From an uncultured Pelagibacteraceae bacterium (GTDB lineage Bacteria > Pseudomonadota > Alphaproteobacteria > Pelagibacterales > Pelagibacteraceae): a DNA stretch of 64,000 nucleotides. The notes beneath the pieces were generated by a model. It did not search any database and was not told the origin of the DNA. It was given only the letters and a program-made list of their open reading frames with translations. Made by a program: the position numbers and the translations under genes. How positions within the stretch are numbered: the first letter of the stretch is position 1; each line of letters opens with the position of its first letter. Shown piece after piece: positions 63,723 through 64,000 of the stretch. Location of the stretch: the NCBI GenBank assembly GCA_902625715.1, contig CACOCP010000005.1, positions 1-64,000 of the forward strand. Reading direction: 5' to 3'.

Positions 63723-64000
63723 AAAAAAAAGTAAATTTTAAACTAATTTTTACAATAATATTAATAAGTATGTTTAATTTAAAAAGTGTATTTGCAAAAT
63801 ATGATAAAGTATTTTTTGACTTTAAATTAAAGTCAATTTCGGGTGATGAAATAAATTTATCTGATTATAAAGGCAAAACTGTTCTTTTAGTAAATGTGGC
63901 CAGCAGATGCGGTTTTACAAAACAATATGATGGTTTACAAAAAATTTGGGATACTTATAAAAACAAAGGTTTCGTAGTAATTGGAATGCCTTCAAATCAA
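63719..64000 (+). CDS. Glutathione peroxidase family protein (partial)
   Basis: The frame opens at the ATG overlapping the nhaA stop and runs off the window after 94 codons. A signal peptide (about 1-26, ending SVFA) precedes the peroxidase core: FFDFKLKSISGDEINLSDYKG, then LLVNVASRCGFTKQYDGLQ with the peroxidatic cysteine C64, and VVIGMPSNQ at the window end. The enzyme reduces peroxides with thiol donors; the signal suggests a periplasmic place. Confidence 0.92.
   Translation, partial: MKKKVNFKLIFTIILISMFNLKSVFAKYDKVFFDFKLKSISGDEINLSDYKGKTVLLVNVASRCGFTKQYDGLQKIWDTYKNKGFVVIGMPSNQ

Overview
The window looks like a chromosomal segment of a SAR11-clade alphaproteobacterium ('Candidatus Pelagibacter' or a close relative). 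This is inferred from the AT-rich sequence, very short or negative intergenic distances, many stop/start overlaps, small versions of core proteins, the alphaproteobacterial gene order argS-(membrane stub)-nagZ-scpA-scpB-tatABC-serS, an aapJQMP amino-acid transporter and an NDUFS4-like complex I subunit. No rRNA, CRISPR array, insertion sequence or prophage was found. Seven tRNAs are present: Arg-TCT, Asn-GTT, Cys-GCA, Lys-TTT, Ser-TGA, Glu-TTC and Pro-TGG.

Layout. 1-5450: tail of trkH, tRNA-Arg, the aapJQMP general amino-acid ABC transporter with an internal terminator after aapJ, and a small HTH regulator. 5455-12180: tRNA-Asn and tRNA-Cys, valS-ilvD, a split mannose-1-phosphate guanylyltransferase/cupin pair and an EamA exporter. 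12228-14680 (minus): a PiT-like membrane protein, then an aquaglyceroporin, a thioredoxin-type arsenate reductase and a small membrane protein, which together read as an arsenic cassette. 14739-17835: zinc homeostasis (zur, znuB, znuC, and divergent znuA with tandem Zur boxes). 17879-19962: an Ldh2-type dehydrogenase whose start codon sits in a 15-bp hairpin, xthA and an A-type Fe-S carrier. 20013-30788: one long + strand run (dGTPase, argS, nagZ, scpAB, tatABC, serS, yajC-secDF). 30785-35405: a urate-hydroxylase-like membrane domain, sodB, an unknown membrane protein and uvrA. 35486-40801: ssb, gyrA, coaD, a cyclophilin, tgt and tRNA-Lys. 40805-44777: a Tat-type M48 lipoprotein, a DUF502 protein, recG, sdhE and tRNA-Ser. 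44866-54970: rarD, a cell-wall block (mltB, rlpA-SPOR, dac), tmk-holB-metG-tatD-MBL, and two carriers.

54971-59530 is the accessory part. It contains a 485-bp gene-free AT-rich stretch, an Ogt-like protein with only the catalytic domain, a GC-rich structured block that may be an RNA gene, a small membrane ORF, a tyrosine recombinase preceded by a 13-7-13 inverted repeat, two glycosyltransferases and a GIY-YIG nuclease, and it ends at tRNA-Glu. 59646-64000 returns to core functions (glpX, an SbmA-like transporter, the complex I subunit, tRNA-Pro, a zinc-ribbon protein, nhaA and a partial glutathione peroxidase).

The points most worth checking are: the GC-rich block plus inverted repeat beside the lone recombinase; a tRNA-guanine transglycosylase that has lost its three zinc cysteines but keeps its catalytic residues; the start-codon hairpin of the Ldh2-type gene; the arsenic cassette next to a PiT-like protein; and a 25-residue membrane microprotein ORF before the DUF502 gene. 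All calls come from reading the sequence; no search was run.
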